A stretch of DNA of 64,000 nt from Maridesulfovibrio hydrothermalis AM13 = DSM 14728 (GTDB lineage Bacteria > Desulfobacterota > Desulfovibrionia > Desulfovibrionales > Desulfovibrionaceae), in assembly GCF_000331025.1 (NCBI RefSeq), contig NC_020055.1, positions 1,706,370 through 1,770,369 of the forward strand. The letters are read 5' to 3'. The position numbers and the translations under genes were made by a program. This document shows positions 44,264 through 54,252 of this stretch, in pieces. The first letter of the stretch is position 1, and every line of letters begins with the position of its first letter. The notes below the pieces were generated by a model. The model searched no databases. It saw only the letters and a list, made by a program, of their open reading frames with translations, and was not told the DNA's origin.

Positions 44264-45271
44264 ATGAGTTCAGCTAAAAGCATCAAGGAAAATATTGCAC
44301 GCGCCAAGGCATATGGTCAGCGGAAAGATTATATGCGCTGTTTGCATGCGCTGAGCATTTCTCTCGATGAATTTGGTGGGAGTAAGATTTTTGGACGTGA
44401 AAAATTTGAAATAGGAATTCTGGTTGATGAAGTCTTCAGGCAGTTGTTAGCAATGGAAGAGCTTAAAAGAGTTCTGCCGCGTGGCCTTAAATATACCAAA
44501 GGGCAGGAAAAAAAGCTTTCTGCCATACTAAAAAAAATACACGATACCATCAAAACTGCACTTGAAAAGGCCGCAATAGAGAAGATCAGAAAGCAGAAAA
44601 ATCAGATTGATCAATACATTTTGGCAGGGCAAAAGGCTTTAGCAAAAAAAGATGTTAAAGAAGCAAAGAAATTTTTCCGTAAGATAACTGATGCCTATCC
44701 TGAAGAACGCGGCATTCTGCAAGACGTGGGGGCGCGGCTGGTTAAGTCCGGTTTTCCTGCTGACGGGGTTGAATATCTTGAAAGAGCCATTGCTCAGTCT
44801 CCATCTGACAGCCGTCCCTACATATCACTGCTCCTTGCCTGGGAGATGCAGGGGGAAGAGGATAAGGCTCTGGCTATAATCAAGGACATAGTTAGACGGT
44901 TCGGCGCAAACGAAAGTATCTACATTCGTCAGGCAAAACTTTTTCTTGGCAAACGTATGTACACCGAAGCTTATGATGCCTCTGCTGCTGCGCTTAAGCT
45001 TAATCCGCTCAGCCGGGAAGCGAAGAAAATTTCCGATCGCCTTGGTCCCAAGATTTTCGGGCGGGGCTATAAGCCCGGTGCTACAGCAGGAGAGTTGAAA
45101 GCTGCCGCCAAATCAAAGACAGCGGCAGGATCTGCTAAAACAGCCGGCTCAAAGTCAGGGGGGATGGATTTCAACCTTGACGGTTCAAGCAGTAAGCCTG
45201 CCAAAGCGGCCAAGAAGAAAGCTACGGCTAAAAAGTCGGATTCATCTAAGGCCATTAAGCTGGATTTTTAG
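44264..45271 (+). CDS. TPR-repeat protein with lysine/alanine-rich tail
   Basis: The protein (335 residues) has a helical N-terminal domain, a basic coiled region (residues 105-125, KIRKQKNQIDQYI) and two or three tetratricopeptide repeats near residues 125-260 (AKKFFRKITDAYPEERGILQ, GVEYLERAIAQSPSDSRPY, YDASAAALKLNPLSREAKK). The last 70 residues are low-complexity lysine, alanine and serine. It is probably a scaffold protein with no reaction I can name. The ATG at 44264 lies 10 bases after GGGAG; an upstream in-frame TTG adds 6 residues. Confidence 0.85.
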   Translation: MSSAKSIKENIARAKAYGQRKDYMRCLHALSISLDEFGGSKIFGREKFEIGILVDEVFRQLLAMEELKRVLPRGLKYTKGQEKKLSAILKKIHDTIKTALEKAAIEKIRKQKNQIDQYILAGQKALAKKDVKEAKKFFRKITDAYPEERGILQDVGARLVKSGFPADGVEYLERAIAQSPSDSRPYISLLLAWEMQGEEDKALAIIKDIVRRFGANESIYIRQAKLFLGKRMYTEAYDASAAALKLNPLSREAKKISDRLGPKIFGRGYKPGATAGELKAAAKSKTAAGSAKTAGSKSGGMDFNLDGSSSKPAKAAKKKATAKKSDSSKAIKLDF

Positions 45272-45960
45272 AGAATATTTATTGGTTCTGACTTGCCGGA
45301 TTGATAGTCGGGATTTTGTTTATTCCGGCACTTTAGTTGTAAGTCTTTCAGAGCCTATTAAAAACGCTTTCTTTCGTTGTTTTCCCCTCCAGATGGTCGG
45401 CAGTAATCTTTTGTTTTAGTGTTGCTGGCCATCTGTTCATATTTGCGCCTATTTCCGCTGCTGCAAAGAGTCCCTTTTCCTGTTACGCCCTTTTCTTTTG
45501 TCTATTTCAAGTTGCATTTAATATCACGCATGCCTGCTTCATATCTTATTTAAACATCTGCCTTCATTCCATAATGAAAATATATAGAAAATATTAAATG
45601 CAGTCTTGCATATTGATATTGTTACTTGTCTTTTTTGAAGCTTTAAGTGTGGCTTCTTGACCCATTTATAGTGAAAGTGACTCAACCATTACTAAGAGTT
45701 GTTATAGTTTGTTATTTTATAATACGAGTCACTCATTTTTTTGCTGTAATGCTGAATATGACCCATCATTGAAAAATCGTTTTTTTAATAAAGTACTTTA
45801 ATTCAGGCTGTTCGATGCATGGCTTGTATGTTGCTAATACAATAGTCTCTTCGATGACATACCAACAGAAAGATTGTGACCGGCTACGCCCCTCTTTTAT
45901 TTTGAGAGAGCAGGGCAATCCGGGGCGAAATTTAACCATAATTCAGGGAGGGATAGAATT
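45272..45960. other. Long intergenic region with pyrimidine-rich strand
   Basis: No gene is seen. The + strand from about 45350 to 45560 is unusually rich in T and C. A 7-bp inverted repeat GTGACTC/GAGTCAC (about 45678 and 45725) brackets an AT-rich loop and is followed by TCATTTTTTT, so it may form a weak terminator. Confidence 0.4.
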
Positions 45961-45974
45961 CTGAGGAGGTATGT

Positions 45975-45992
45975 ATGTCGTCTAATTTTTAA
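45975..45992 (+). CDS. Five-codon leader ORF before the AmiS/UreI-like gene
   Basis: ATG TCG TCT AAT TTT TAA (MSSNF) has an ideal AGGAGG at 45964-45969, 5 bases upstream, and ends 15 bases before the next gene's GTG. It could be a leader peptide or a translation-coupling element. It may also be chance; nothing else supports it. Confidence 0.3.
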   Translation: MSSNF

Positions 45993-46007
45993 CGAGAGGA
46001 GACTGTT

Positions 46008-46538
46008 GTGACAACTGCTTTGCTGATTTTGATAGCTATTATGTGGCTGCCTGTTGCCTTGCTTAATCTGGGTAAAGGCGAGGTTAAGGGCACAGGATTC
46101 GTTGCTGGGCTGGTTGGATTGCTGGTTGTTATCGGTGCCATGATTCAAGCGGCCCTTTTTAATGACGCTTTTACCGCGGGGCTGCTGGTCGCCCACGGTA
46201 TACTCTACTGTTGTATCGGTTACGCACTGCTCGCCGGACTTGAAGATTTGCGCTCAGTGGCCAATGTCAGCCTGACAGTCTGCTTTATCTCCCTTATTTA
46301 TACCCTGTTGTTTTACTTTGGCGGACCGCTTAAAGAGGATGGCACTCAGCTTCTGGCTGTGTCCAATTATTTAGCTTTAGCTTGTCTGGGGTATACCGTG
46401 CTGACTTTTGAAGTTTTTCTTTGTTTTTATGGAAAACTCAGCGGTGCAGTCGTGGCATGGTCTTTACTAATCTGGATTCCTATTGGATTGTGGATACCTG
46501 CATTCTGGCTTTTAAGTTCAGGGACGCTTCCTTTCTAG
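46008..46538 (+). CDS. AmiS/UreI-like integral membrane protein
   Basis: The 176-residue protein has six hydrophobic segments, with LLILIAIMWLPVALLNLGKG first and VAWSLLIWIPIGLWIPAFWLL last. Size and segment pattern resemble the AmiS/UreI family of urea and short-chain amide channels, but no urease or amidase gene is near, so the call is tentative. The GTG start at 46008 has AGAGGAG 6 bases upstream. A small leader ORF precedes it. Confidence 0.55.
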   Translation: MTTALLILIAIMWLPVALLNLGKGEVKGTGFVAGLVGLLVVIGAMIQAALFNDAFTAGLLVAHGILYCCIGYALLAGLEDLRSVANVSLTVCFISLIYTLLFYFGGPLKEDGTQLLAVSNYLALACLGYTVLTFEVFLCFYGKLSGAVVAWSLLIWIPIGLWIPAFWLLSSGTLPF

Positions 46539-46611
46539 TTTATAAGGGGGCGGTATTGTTTGAGAACAGGGGGGGGCTGAGAAATCGTTTTGTCCCATAT
46601 TAAAAAAATGC

Positions 46612-46655
46612 AAAAAAATCCCCGGCAACCGTATGGTTGCCGGGGATTCGATATA
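46612..46655. terminator. Strong terminator between groEL and the AmiS-like gene
   Basis: A perfect 14-bp stem (AATCCCCGGCAACC 46617-46630, GGTTGCCGGGGATT 46635-46648) with a GTAT loop. On the - strand it is followed by a long T-run, so it mainly ends groEL; it also lies after the + strand gene. Confidence 0.92.
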
Positions 46656-46689
46656 TCGGATTATGAGCCGATGAGCGTCTAAGGCGAGC

Positions 46690-48390
<1,701 letters not shown>

Positions 48391-48395
48391 TTATA

Positions 48396-48683
48396 TTATT
48401 CGACAACTGCGAGGATGTCGTCTTCGCGCATGATGAGGTGATCATCGCCGTCGATGTTGACTTCTGTTCCTGCATACTTTGCGAAAAGAACTGCATCGCC
48501 TTCTTTAACTCCCAGAGCAATTCTGGAGCCTGCATCGTCAAGCTTGCCGGGGCCGGTAGCTATAACTTTGCCTTTCATAGGCTTTTCTTTAGCAGAATCG
48601 GGAATGATGATTCCACCGATGGTCTTTTCTTCCACTTCAAGGCGTCTAACCAAAATACGGTCATTAAGCGGCTTAAGTTTCAT
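48396..48683 (-). CDS. groS: Co-chaperonin GroES
   Basis: GroES (95 residues) caps the GroEL cavity. The protein begins [20 protein letters not shown] and carries the mobile-loop sequence [16 protein letters not shown] and the end [16 protein letters not shown]. The ATG at 48683 is chosen from the family start and the GGAGG ribosome site upstream; the ORF could extend 9 codons upstream. Confidence 0.97.
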   Translation of the reverse strand: MKLKPLNDRILVRRLEVEEKTIGGIIIPDSAKEKPMKGKVIATGPGKLDDAGSRIALGVKEGDAVLFAKYAGTEVNIDGDDHLIMREDDILAVVE

Positions 48684-48795
48684 TTGTTGTCCTCCAATAA
48701 GATATTTCAAAACATATTTTTTCTTTCAGGCGGATAGCCTTGATATCGGTATGGCCAATTGATGTTTGAAAAAGTCCAGCCAAACGGATTGAATC

Positions 48796-48823
48796 AAAGT
48801 AAGACATTATTAAAAACTGTCAA
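48796..48823 (-). promoter_or_regulatory. Possible promoter of groES-groEL
   Basis: On the - strand TTGACA (48818-48823) and TACTTT (48796-48801) are spaced by 16 bases, about 110 bases before groES. I saw no CIRCE element. Confidence 0.45.
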
Positions 48824-48864
48824 CCGCAGAGCTTATTTTTTTTTAAAAATCCTGAGCATGGATT

Positions 48865-49512
48865 TTACAGGAGATCCTTGGCGACATAGATAATCCGCCC
48901 TATAGTAGCCCAGCTGAGCGATTCTTCTTTTATTTCCAGTTCAATGCGTTTGGGGCAGGCATCAGGGCAGTCTGAGATCAGCACTGTTTTTCCCGGTTCT
49001 TTGGCAATGCGCCTGACAACGATTTCACGGTCAATGCGGATGGCATATATACGCCCTTCATTCAGTTCTTTTTGTGACTCGTCCACAATCACCTGATCGC
49101 CATCTTCAATGCGTGGACTCATGGAGTTTCCGGTTACGGTCAAGAGATGCATGCTTTCAATGCTTCCCTTACCGGTAAGCCAGTTCCGGCTGAAATATAT
49201 ATTTGATCCATTCTTATCGTCTCTGAGCAGGCCCTCATTTTTGAAGTCGGGACGTGCTAAGGCTCTTGGTATTACGAAAAAATCATTTTCAGTGCCTGCA
49301 TCCTTATTTCCGGGGAAAATTATTTTTGCACCTACTTCATCAAGAACTTTCGCAACTACTTGAATGTGCTTGCCTCTTTCCTGTTTGATGTACCTGATGA
49401 TCTGATTAGGAGCTACACCGCACGCTTTAGCCATTTGAGTAGGGTTGGCGTACTTCCGTCCTTGCCCGATCATTCCTTTTAGCCCTTCGACCAAATCTTG
49501 ATAAAAGCCCAT
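48865..49512 (-). CDS. S24-type phage-repressor-like regulator with altered catalytic lysine
   Basis: The 215-residue protein has an N-terminal helix-turn-helix region (NPTQMAKACGVAPNQIIRYI) and a C-terminal LexA/CI-type S24 domain with serine 130 (TGNSMSPRIEDGDQVIVD). The position of the catalytic lysine of LexA (Lys156, in VKRL) is held here by arginine 167 (EIVVRRIAKE), so self-cleavage is doubtful. A Mor-like activator gene lies divergently, with two palindromes in the 257-bp gap. It probably represses that gene or its own. Confidence 0.85.
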   Translation of the reverse strand: MGFYQDLVEGLKGMIGQGRKYANPTQMAKACGVAPNQIIRYIKQERGKHIQVVAKVLDEVGAKIIFPGNKDAGTENDFFVIPRALARPDFKNEGLLRDDKNGSNIYFSRNWLTGKGSIESMHLLTVTGNSMSPRIEDGDQVIVDESQKELNEGRIYAIRIDREIVVRRIAKEPGKTVLISDCPDACPKRIELEIKEESLSWATIGRIIYVAKDLL

Positions 49513-49608
49513 ATATCCTCCTTGGCATCGCTTGCGTACATGGTTTTGTTAAAAATGTCGTCAGTAAGTTAATAGTTGGTATTCTTTTGTTTTCTCGGGC
49601 TGTTGATA

Positions 49609-49622
49609 TTACCAAATGGTAA
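49609..49622. promoter_or_regulatory. Palindromic operator candidate, site 1
   Basis: TTACCA-AA-TGGTAA, about 100 bases upstream of the S24 repressor gene. The symmetry fits a dimeric repressor. Confidence 0.5.
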
Positions 49623-49712
49623 ATATATTTTACAAATTGGGTTGCAAAGTAGTTAATTTGGGAATAAACACTGTGTCCGTTGTCGTGATGCTCAAAACGA
49701 AGCTGAAGTTTC

Positions 49713-49727
49713 GCTAGTTTAACTAGC
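49713..49727. promoter_or_regulatory. Palindromic operator candidate, site 2
   Basis: GCTAGTT-T-AACTAGC, about 43 bases before the Mor-like gene start. It is different in sequence from site 1, so two proteins may be involved. Confidence 0.5.
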
Positions 49728-49769
49728 AGATTAACGCAGAAAGATCTTTATAAGTAGTGGAGAATAGAG

Positions 49770-50087
49770 ATGATATTAGGTTTTTTTACGAGTTGTGGCG
49801 ATTTTCCCGATCTGGATGGCAAGCGGGCTATGTCGCCTGAGGAACTGATTAAGATCTTAGGCGACGAGGCCGCCGAAAGGGTAATGTATTATTGGGGCGG
49901 AACAAGGGTTTCCGTGCCGGATATGGATGATTTGCGAAAGGTGAGGCTTAGAGAGCGTATCCGGCAGGCATTCATACAGGGTGCAACTCCTGCTCAGGTT
50001 GCAGAGCGTTTCGGTGTTTCTGTGCGGACTGCACAAAGAATGCGTGTTCCTGCCAATTACGTTGAACGTGAAACCAAAATGATATAA
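49770..50087 (+). CDS. Mor-type transcription activator-like protein
   Basis: The 105-residue protein resembles the Mor/C middle-late activators of Mu-like phages: LIKILGDEAAERVMYYWGGTRVSVPDM (the GGxR-x-P turn, residues 43-50) followed by a helix-turn-helix (ATPAQVAERFGVSVRTAQRM, residues 72-91). No other phage genes are nearby. It is a stand-alone regulator, perhaps left from a lost prophage, or one that the host has adopted. The divergent S24 repressor suggests a paired control switch. Confidence 0.78.
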   Translation: MILGFFTSCGDFPDLDGKRAMSPEELIKILGDEAAERVMYYWGGTRVSVPDMDDLRKVRLRERIRQAFIQGATPAQVAERFGVSVRTAQRMRVPANYVERETKMI

Positions 50088-50148
50088 TATGATAAAGTTA
50101 GGAAGAAAAGGTGCTTAGTTTCACTGCTTATAAAAGATACAGGGTGAT

Positions 50149-50928
50149 ATGAAATTATTAAATCTCGGGTGCGGCCAGACTTGGCACAGAGACTGGGTAA
50201 ATATTGATTTTAAGTCCACCGGACCTGAGGTGACCGGTCATGATTTAACTTCAGGTCTGCCTTATGATGATGGAGAGTTTGATGCAGTATACTCTTCTCA
50301 TCTGCTGGAGCATTTCAATAAATCTTTTGCACCGCAGTTTGTGAGTGACTGCTTTCGGGTACTTAAGAATGGCGGTGTTTTCAGGGTTGCAGTTCCTGAC
50401 CTTGAAACTATAACCCGTCTATATCTTATGTTGCTGGACCGGGCGCGCAAAGGGGATGAGGAGGCACAGGGAGCGTATGATTGGATCATGATTGAGCTTT
50501 TTGACCAGATGGTAAGAAATGTTCCCGGTGGAAGTTTTGTTAAGCATTTGGCTGATAAAAATCTTAAAGCTGAATCCTTTATTATATCCCGTGCAGGACG
50601 GGAGGCCTCTGATGTATTATCATATTTGAAAAATCCGGCGAATGCGGACAGAGTTTCAAAGCTGAGCTTTCCTGACGAGACAAAACTTGGAGCGGAGCAG
50701 ATCGGCAATTTCAGATTGTCAGGCGAAGTGCATCAATGGATGTATGACAGTTATTCTCTTGGCCAGCTGCTTTCCGGAGCTGGTTTTACAGCCATAAGGA
50801 CTGTCCGTGCGGATGAATCATTGATTCCTGATTTTGCAGGTTATTGTCTGGATACGGATGAGTGTGGTAAGGTAAGAAAGCCGGACTCTTTATTCATGGA
50901 AGCTATTAAAGAGAATACCGATGGGTAA
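50149..50928 (+). CDS. SAM-dependent methyltransferase (class I)
   Basis: The 259-residue protein has the class I SAM motif LLNLGCGQTWHRDWVNIDF at its start, the acidic motif VTGHDLTSGLPYDDGEFDAVYSSHLLEH and LKNGGVFRVAVPD. It is of the Methyltransf_11 type; similar proteins act on sugars or lipids in surface glycan work, but the neighbours give no substrate. The ATG follows GGTGAT after a short gap. Confidence 0.85.
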   Translation: MKLLNLGCGQTWHRDWVNIDFKSTGPEVTGHDLTSGLPYDDGEFDAVYSSHLLEHFNKSFAPQFVSDCFRVLKNGGVFRVAVPDLETITRLYLMLLDRARKGDEEAQGAYDWIMIELFDQMVRNVPGGSFVKHLADKNLKAESFIISRAGREASDVLSYLKNPANADRVSKLSFPDETKLGAEQIGNFRLSGEVHQWMYDSYSLGQLLSGAGFTAIRTVRADESLIPDFAGYCLDTDECGKVRKPDSLFMEAIKENTDG

Positions 50929-50974
50929 TACGATCAAATAGTAATGAGATAACTGCCTGGAGATAGTTATTTAT

Positions 50975-53314
50975 ATGGTTAGCAAATGTTCCAGCACTGT
51001 TTTGAAGTATTTTCTTAAGAGATATCTTCCTGTTGCAGTTCTCATCCTGGTTATCTCTGCCGGCGTGCTTTATACGCAGCGTGCGCAGTATGTTGAACTT
51101 GTCAAAGATCATGAGATTAATCTGATTAAAGGTGACTATATTGCACTCAGCTCCTGGCTTGCGTCCGGGATAGAAGATATAAGTCTTATTTCTGGGTTAG
51201 TTGAAAATCGTATGATTGCAGATGGTTCCTTTGCTGAGAAATATGATGATATTGCTAAAATTTTTTCGATTTTCGGGCAGGAGCGTCGAAATTGTGTGCA
51301 GGTGCGCTATATTTCCACTAAAGGGAAAGAGCTGGTGCGAATTAATATGGATCAGGGAGAGGCTCTGCGGGTAGGCAGTGAATTTCTTCAGGATAAAAGT
51401 GACAGGGATTACTTTAAAGATATCTCAAACCTTGGTGACGGGGTTTACGTTTCTGCATTTAACCTGAACGAAGAGTTTGGCAAGGTTGTTGTTCCACATG
51501 CCCCTGTCCTTCGATTTGCTAAAAAAGTTTTCGGAGATGGTGGAGGGGAGCTTGGGAGTGTTATTATCAACCTGTCCGGTAATGACTTGCTCAGTGTCTT
51601 CAGCAAGGCCTCTGATGAATCTTTTGGACAGGTTTATTTTGTTAATGAAAACGGCGGCTGGATAGTAGGGCCTCAAGAGAGTCACAACTGGAGATTTTTG
51701 TTAGGGCAGAAAGATGGTTTTATGAAGGACGAATTTCCCGAGCAGTGGGCCATCATCGCTGAAGAGTCTTCCGGACAGTTTGTTGGGAGCAACGGGCTTT
51801 ATACTTATACTTCCCTCAAAGAGGGAAGTTTTGCCGTTCCATTTTCATTTAAAGTCAAGTTTAAAGAAGACTGGAAAATAATAAGCAATGTTGCAAAGGC
51901 TGACCTTGCTGTTCCCTGGAGCAATATAACACTTCTTCTGATTCTTTTTTTGTATATCCTCAGCGGTTTTCTTTTTTGGCGTAAAACGATTTCTGTTGTT
52001 GAGCAGGAAAAGGTCAGTGCGGCACTCAAAAAAAGTGAAAAAAGATTTATGGATGTGGCTGATGCCGCTGGTGAATTTATCTGGGAGACCGGTCCTGACG
52101 GGTGTTTTATTTTTGTAACAGGAAGGGCTCAGGATATTCTGGGATATAGTTCTGAGGAGCTTATAGGTAGATCTCCATTTGATTTTGTGGATGAGGAATC
52201 CTCATGGGAAGTAAGAAAAGAATTTCTGGATGCAGCCCAGAACGGAAAAAGTTTCACGGGGCTGGTTTTTAAATTTGTCAACAGAGACGGACGTAAGCTT
52301 TGGCTTGAATTCAATGGAGTGCCGGTTTTTGATGAGCAGGGAGTTGTTACCGGTTTTCGCGGTGCATCCTCTGACATCAGCGGACAGAGAAAAGCTTTGC
52401 AGGATTTGCAGGACAGGGAAAACATGCTTCAGAGTATAAGTGATTCAGTTCAGGATGCTCTGGTGCTGATGGATGAGGGTGGTTTGGTTCATTTCTGGAA
52501 TCCAGCTGCTGAGAAAATTTTTGGTTATACCGCCGGTGAAATGCTCGGCGAAAGTCTGCAGTGCTGCATTCTGCCTGAAGATAATGTTGATATAGAGGGC
52601 GGTGGAGAAGAAGGGGCCGGGGTAAACGAGCTTCTTGCCAACTATGGGTCTTTTACAGTCAATGTACGCCGCAAAGGGGGGACTGTTTTTCCTGCCGAGG
52701 TGCTTCTCTCGCCTTTGCGTAAGGATGAGAAATGGTGGGTTGTGGGCACTATCCGTGATGTTACTGAACGCAAAGAAGCAGAGGATAAGTTGCGTAAGTT
52801 AGCTACAACCGATCCTCTTACCGGACTCAGCAACCGCCGTTTTTTCATGGAAAGCTCCGAGGATGCCCTTCAAAGGTCGCTTCGTTATGAAAGGGAGCTT
52901 TCTCTGCTGGTGATGGATATTGATTTCTTTAAGAATGTTAATGATATGTTCGGTCATGATGCCGGAGATGATGTCTTAAAAAGTCTTTCTGCCGTCGGGT
53001 TGAAAATTTTACGTAGTATAGATGTCTTTGGCAGAATAGGCGGAGAAGAATTTGCTATACTTCTCCCCGATACCAGACTTGAAGGGGCGAAGCTGGTGGC
53101 CGAGAGGTTTCGCAAGGAAATTGAACAGGCCAGAATGTTCACCCGTTCCGGTGAACTTACCATAACTGTCAGCATCGGAGTTGCAACGCTAAATGAAAAG
53201 ACGCGTACTCTGGAACATCTGCTTAAGGCGGCAGACATAGGTCTGTATGCAGCCAAAAATGCCGGGCGCAACAGAGTGGAGGTGCAGCTTTCGCCGGAAG
53301 GTTCTGTTGATTAA
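50975..53314 (+). CDS. Membrane diguanylate cyclase with dCache, two PAS and GGDEF domains
   Basis: The 779-residue protein makes cyclic-di-GMP in response to an outside signal. Order: TM1 (about residues 15-35, YLPVAVLILVISAGVLYT), a dCache periplasmic domain (about 40-310, with KGKELVRINMD and DRDYFKDISN), TM2 (about 312-330, ITLLLILFLYILSGFLFW), two PAS domains (about 345-470 and 475-600) and a GGDEF domain with the active motif GGEEF. The inhibitory site RxxD (RSID) lies 5 residues before GGEEF, so product inhibition is expected. The start has no strong ribosome site. Confidence 0.92.
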   Translation: MVSKCSSTVLKYFLKRYLPVAVLILVISAGVLYTQRAQYVELVKDHEINLIKGDYIALSSWLASGIEDISLISGLVENRMIADGSFAEKYDDIAKIFSIFGQERRNCVQVRYISTKGKELVRINMDQGEALRVGSEFLQDKSDRDYFKDISNLGDGVYVSAFNLNEEFGKVVVPHAPVLRFAKKVFGDGGGELGSVIINLSGNDLLSVFSKASDESFGQVYFVNENGGWIVGPQESHNWRFLLGQKDGFMKDEFPEQWAIIAEESSGQFVGSNGLYTYTSLKEGSFAVPFSFKVKFKEDWKIISNVAKADLAVPWSNITLLLILFLYILSGFLFWRKTISVVEQEKVSAALKKSEKRFMDVADAAGEFIWETGPDGCFIFVTGRAQDILGYSSEELIGRSPFDFVDEESSWEVRKEFLDAAQNGKSFTGLVFKFVNRDGRKLWLEFNGVPVFDEQGVVTGFRGASSDISGQRKALQDLQDRENMLQSISDSVQDALVLMDEGGLVHFWNPAAEKIFGYTAGEMLGESLQCCILPEDNVDIEGGGEEGAGVNELLANYGSFTVNVRRKGGTVFPAEVLLSPLRKDEKWWVVGTIRDVTERKEAEDKLRKLATTDPLTGLSNRRFFMESSEDALQRSLRYERELSLLVMDIDFFKNVNDMFGHDAGDDVLKSLSAVGLKILRSIDVFGRIGGEEFAILLPDTRLEGAKLVAERFRKEIEQARMFTRSGELTITVSIGVATLNEKTRTLEHLLKAADIGLYAAKNAGRNRVEVQLSPEGSVD

Positions 53315-53385
53315 AAAGTTGCCGGCGGTTCCTGTGCAGTATTTGTATATGGCCGGTTGTCAGCAGAAAATTTATTATCAGACGC

Positions 53386-53421
53386 AAAAAAGCCCGGGAG
53401 AAATTCTCTGCCGGGCTTTTT
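53386..53421. terminator. Bidirectional terminator between the cyclase and cheX
   Basis: AAAAAGCCCGG pairs with CCGGGCTTTTT, with a further GAGAA/TTCTC inner stem. It lies between two convergent genes. Confidence 0.9.
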
Positions 53422-53425
53422 CTAT

Positions 53426-53884
53426 TTAATTGAAGCTGAATTCAATAGTAAAATTGCCGTGCTCAGTGGTGAAGGGAATCGCCATTACCGGTCCTGCGGT
53501 CATATGGGCAATTGTGTGATTGTCGCCCATGATGACTGTCGGTGTGGAGCCTTGAAGCTGGTAGCCCATTTCTGTGAGACCTGCTCTTGCCTGTCCGGAA
53601 ACCATGTTGGTTATTTCACCTACAGCATCTTTTACGTCTTGAAGAATATCCTGAATGTCATCGCCAAGCATATTTTTAACTATTTGGACCGCACAATTTT
53701 TTTCAAAGGAGATTGAGACGCTGCCGCTTACATTACCAGTGAAACCGACAATCCCTGTTACATCTCCAGTGGCAACATTTCCCTTTTTTACAAAGGGTTT
53801 TCCCGCTGTGGGAGTGACCATTGCCATCATGGTGAGGATATCTGAGGTCGCCTTGATGAAAGGCTTAGCCAGTTCTACATTCAT
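53426..53884 (-). CDS. cheX: CheX-type CheY phosphatase
   Basis: CheX removes phosphate from CheY and related receivers. The 152-residue protein has the CheC/CheX fold with the active ExxN motif E90-I-T-N93 in DAVGEITNMVSGQARAGL, and SGSVSISFEKNCAVQIVKNM as the first strand-helix unit. The length matches the family. It stands alone rather than in a che cluster. The reverse-strand ribosome site AAGGAGT precedes the start. Confidence 0.9.
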   Translation of the reverse strand: MNVELAKPFIKATSDILTMMAMVTPTAGKPFVKKGNVATGDVTGIVGFTGNVSGSVSISFEKNCAVQIVKNMLGDDIQDILQDVKDAVGEITNMVSGQARAGLTEMGYQLQGSTPTVIMGDNHTIAHMTAGPVMAIPFTTEHGNFTIEFSFN

Positions 53885-54252
53885 TCTATAAACTCCTTAA
53901 AAATATTGCGCATTTAATTCATAATCAAGGTTTGGTTGTATTGCAGCTTTCTGCGGCGTAACATGCCTTCAGCCTAATCTGCTTATGCCAGACTATGAAT
54001 TGTCAGACTCCCCATGCTTAAGAGATAGGGCTGATTAACTCTGCGCTTTCAGCAGTCTAGCAGAAAACAACATTATGAACAAATCATAATCAGGTGCTGC
54101 TATGGGACTTATAGAAATTATTTTCTACGGGTTTGACCGCAGTGGTAAATTTTCGTAATTAGATAGATCACTTTGTTTGAAATTGTAATTTAAGCAGGTT
54201 TCGGGGGCAGAAATCTTCTCCCCGGAGAATATAATATTAAGGATAGAGATTA
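53885..54252. other. Intergenic region between cheX and glnS
   Basis: Divergent promoters are expected here, but I see no clear consensus, RNA or repeat. Confidence 0.35.

Noticed and set aside
48684-48860. CIRCE element before groES
   Set aside because: The 9-bp inverted repeat of CIRCE was looked for and not found.
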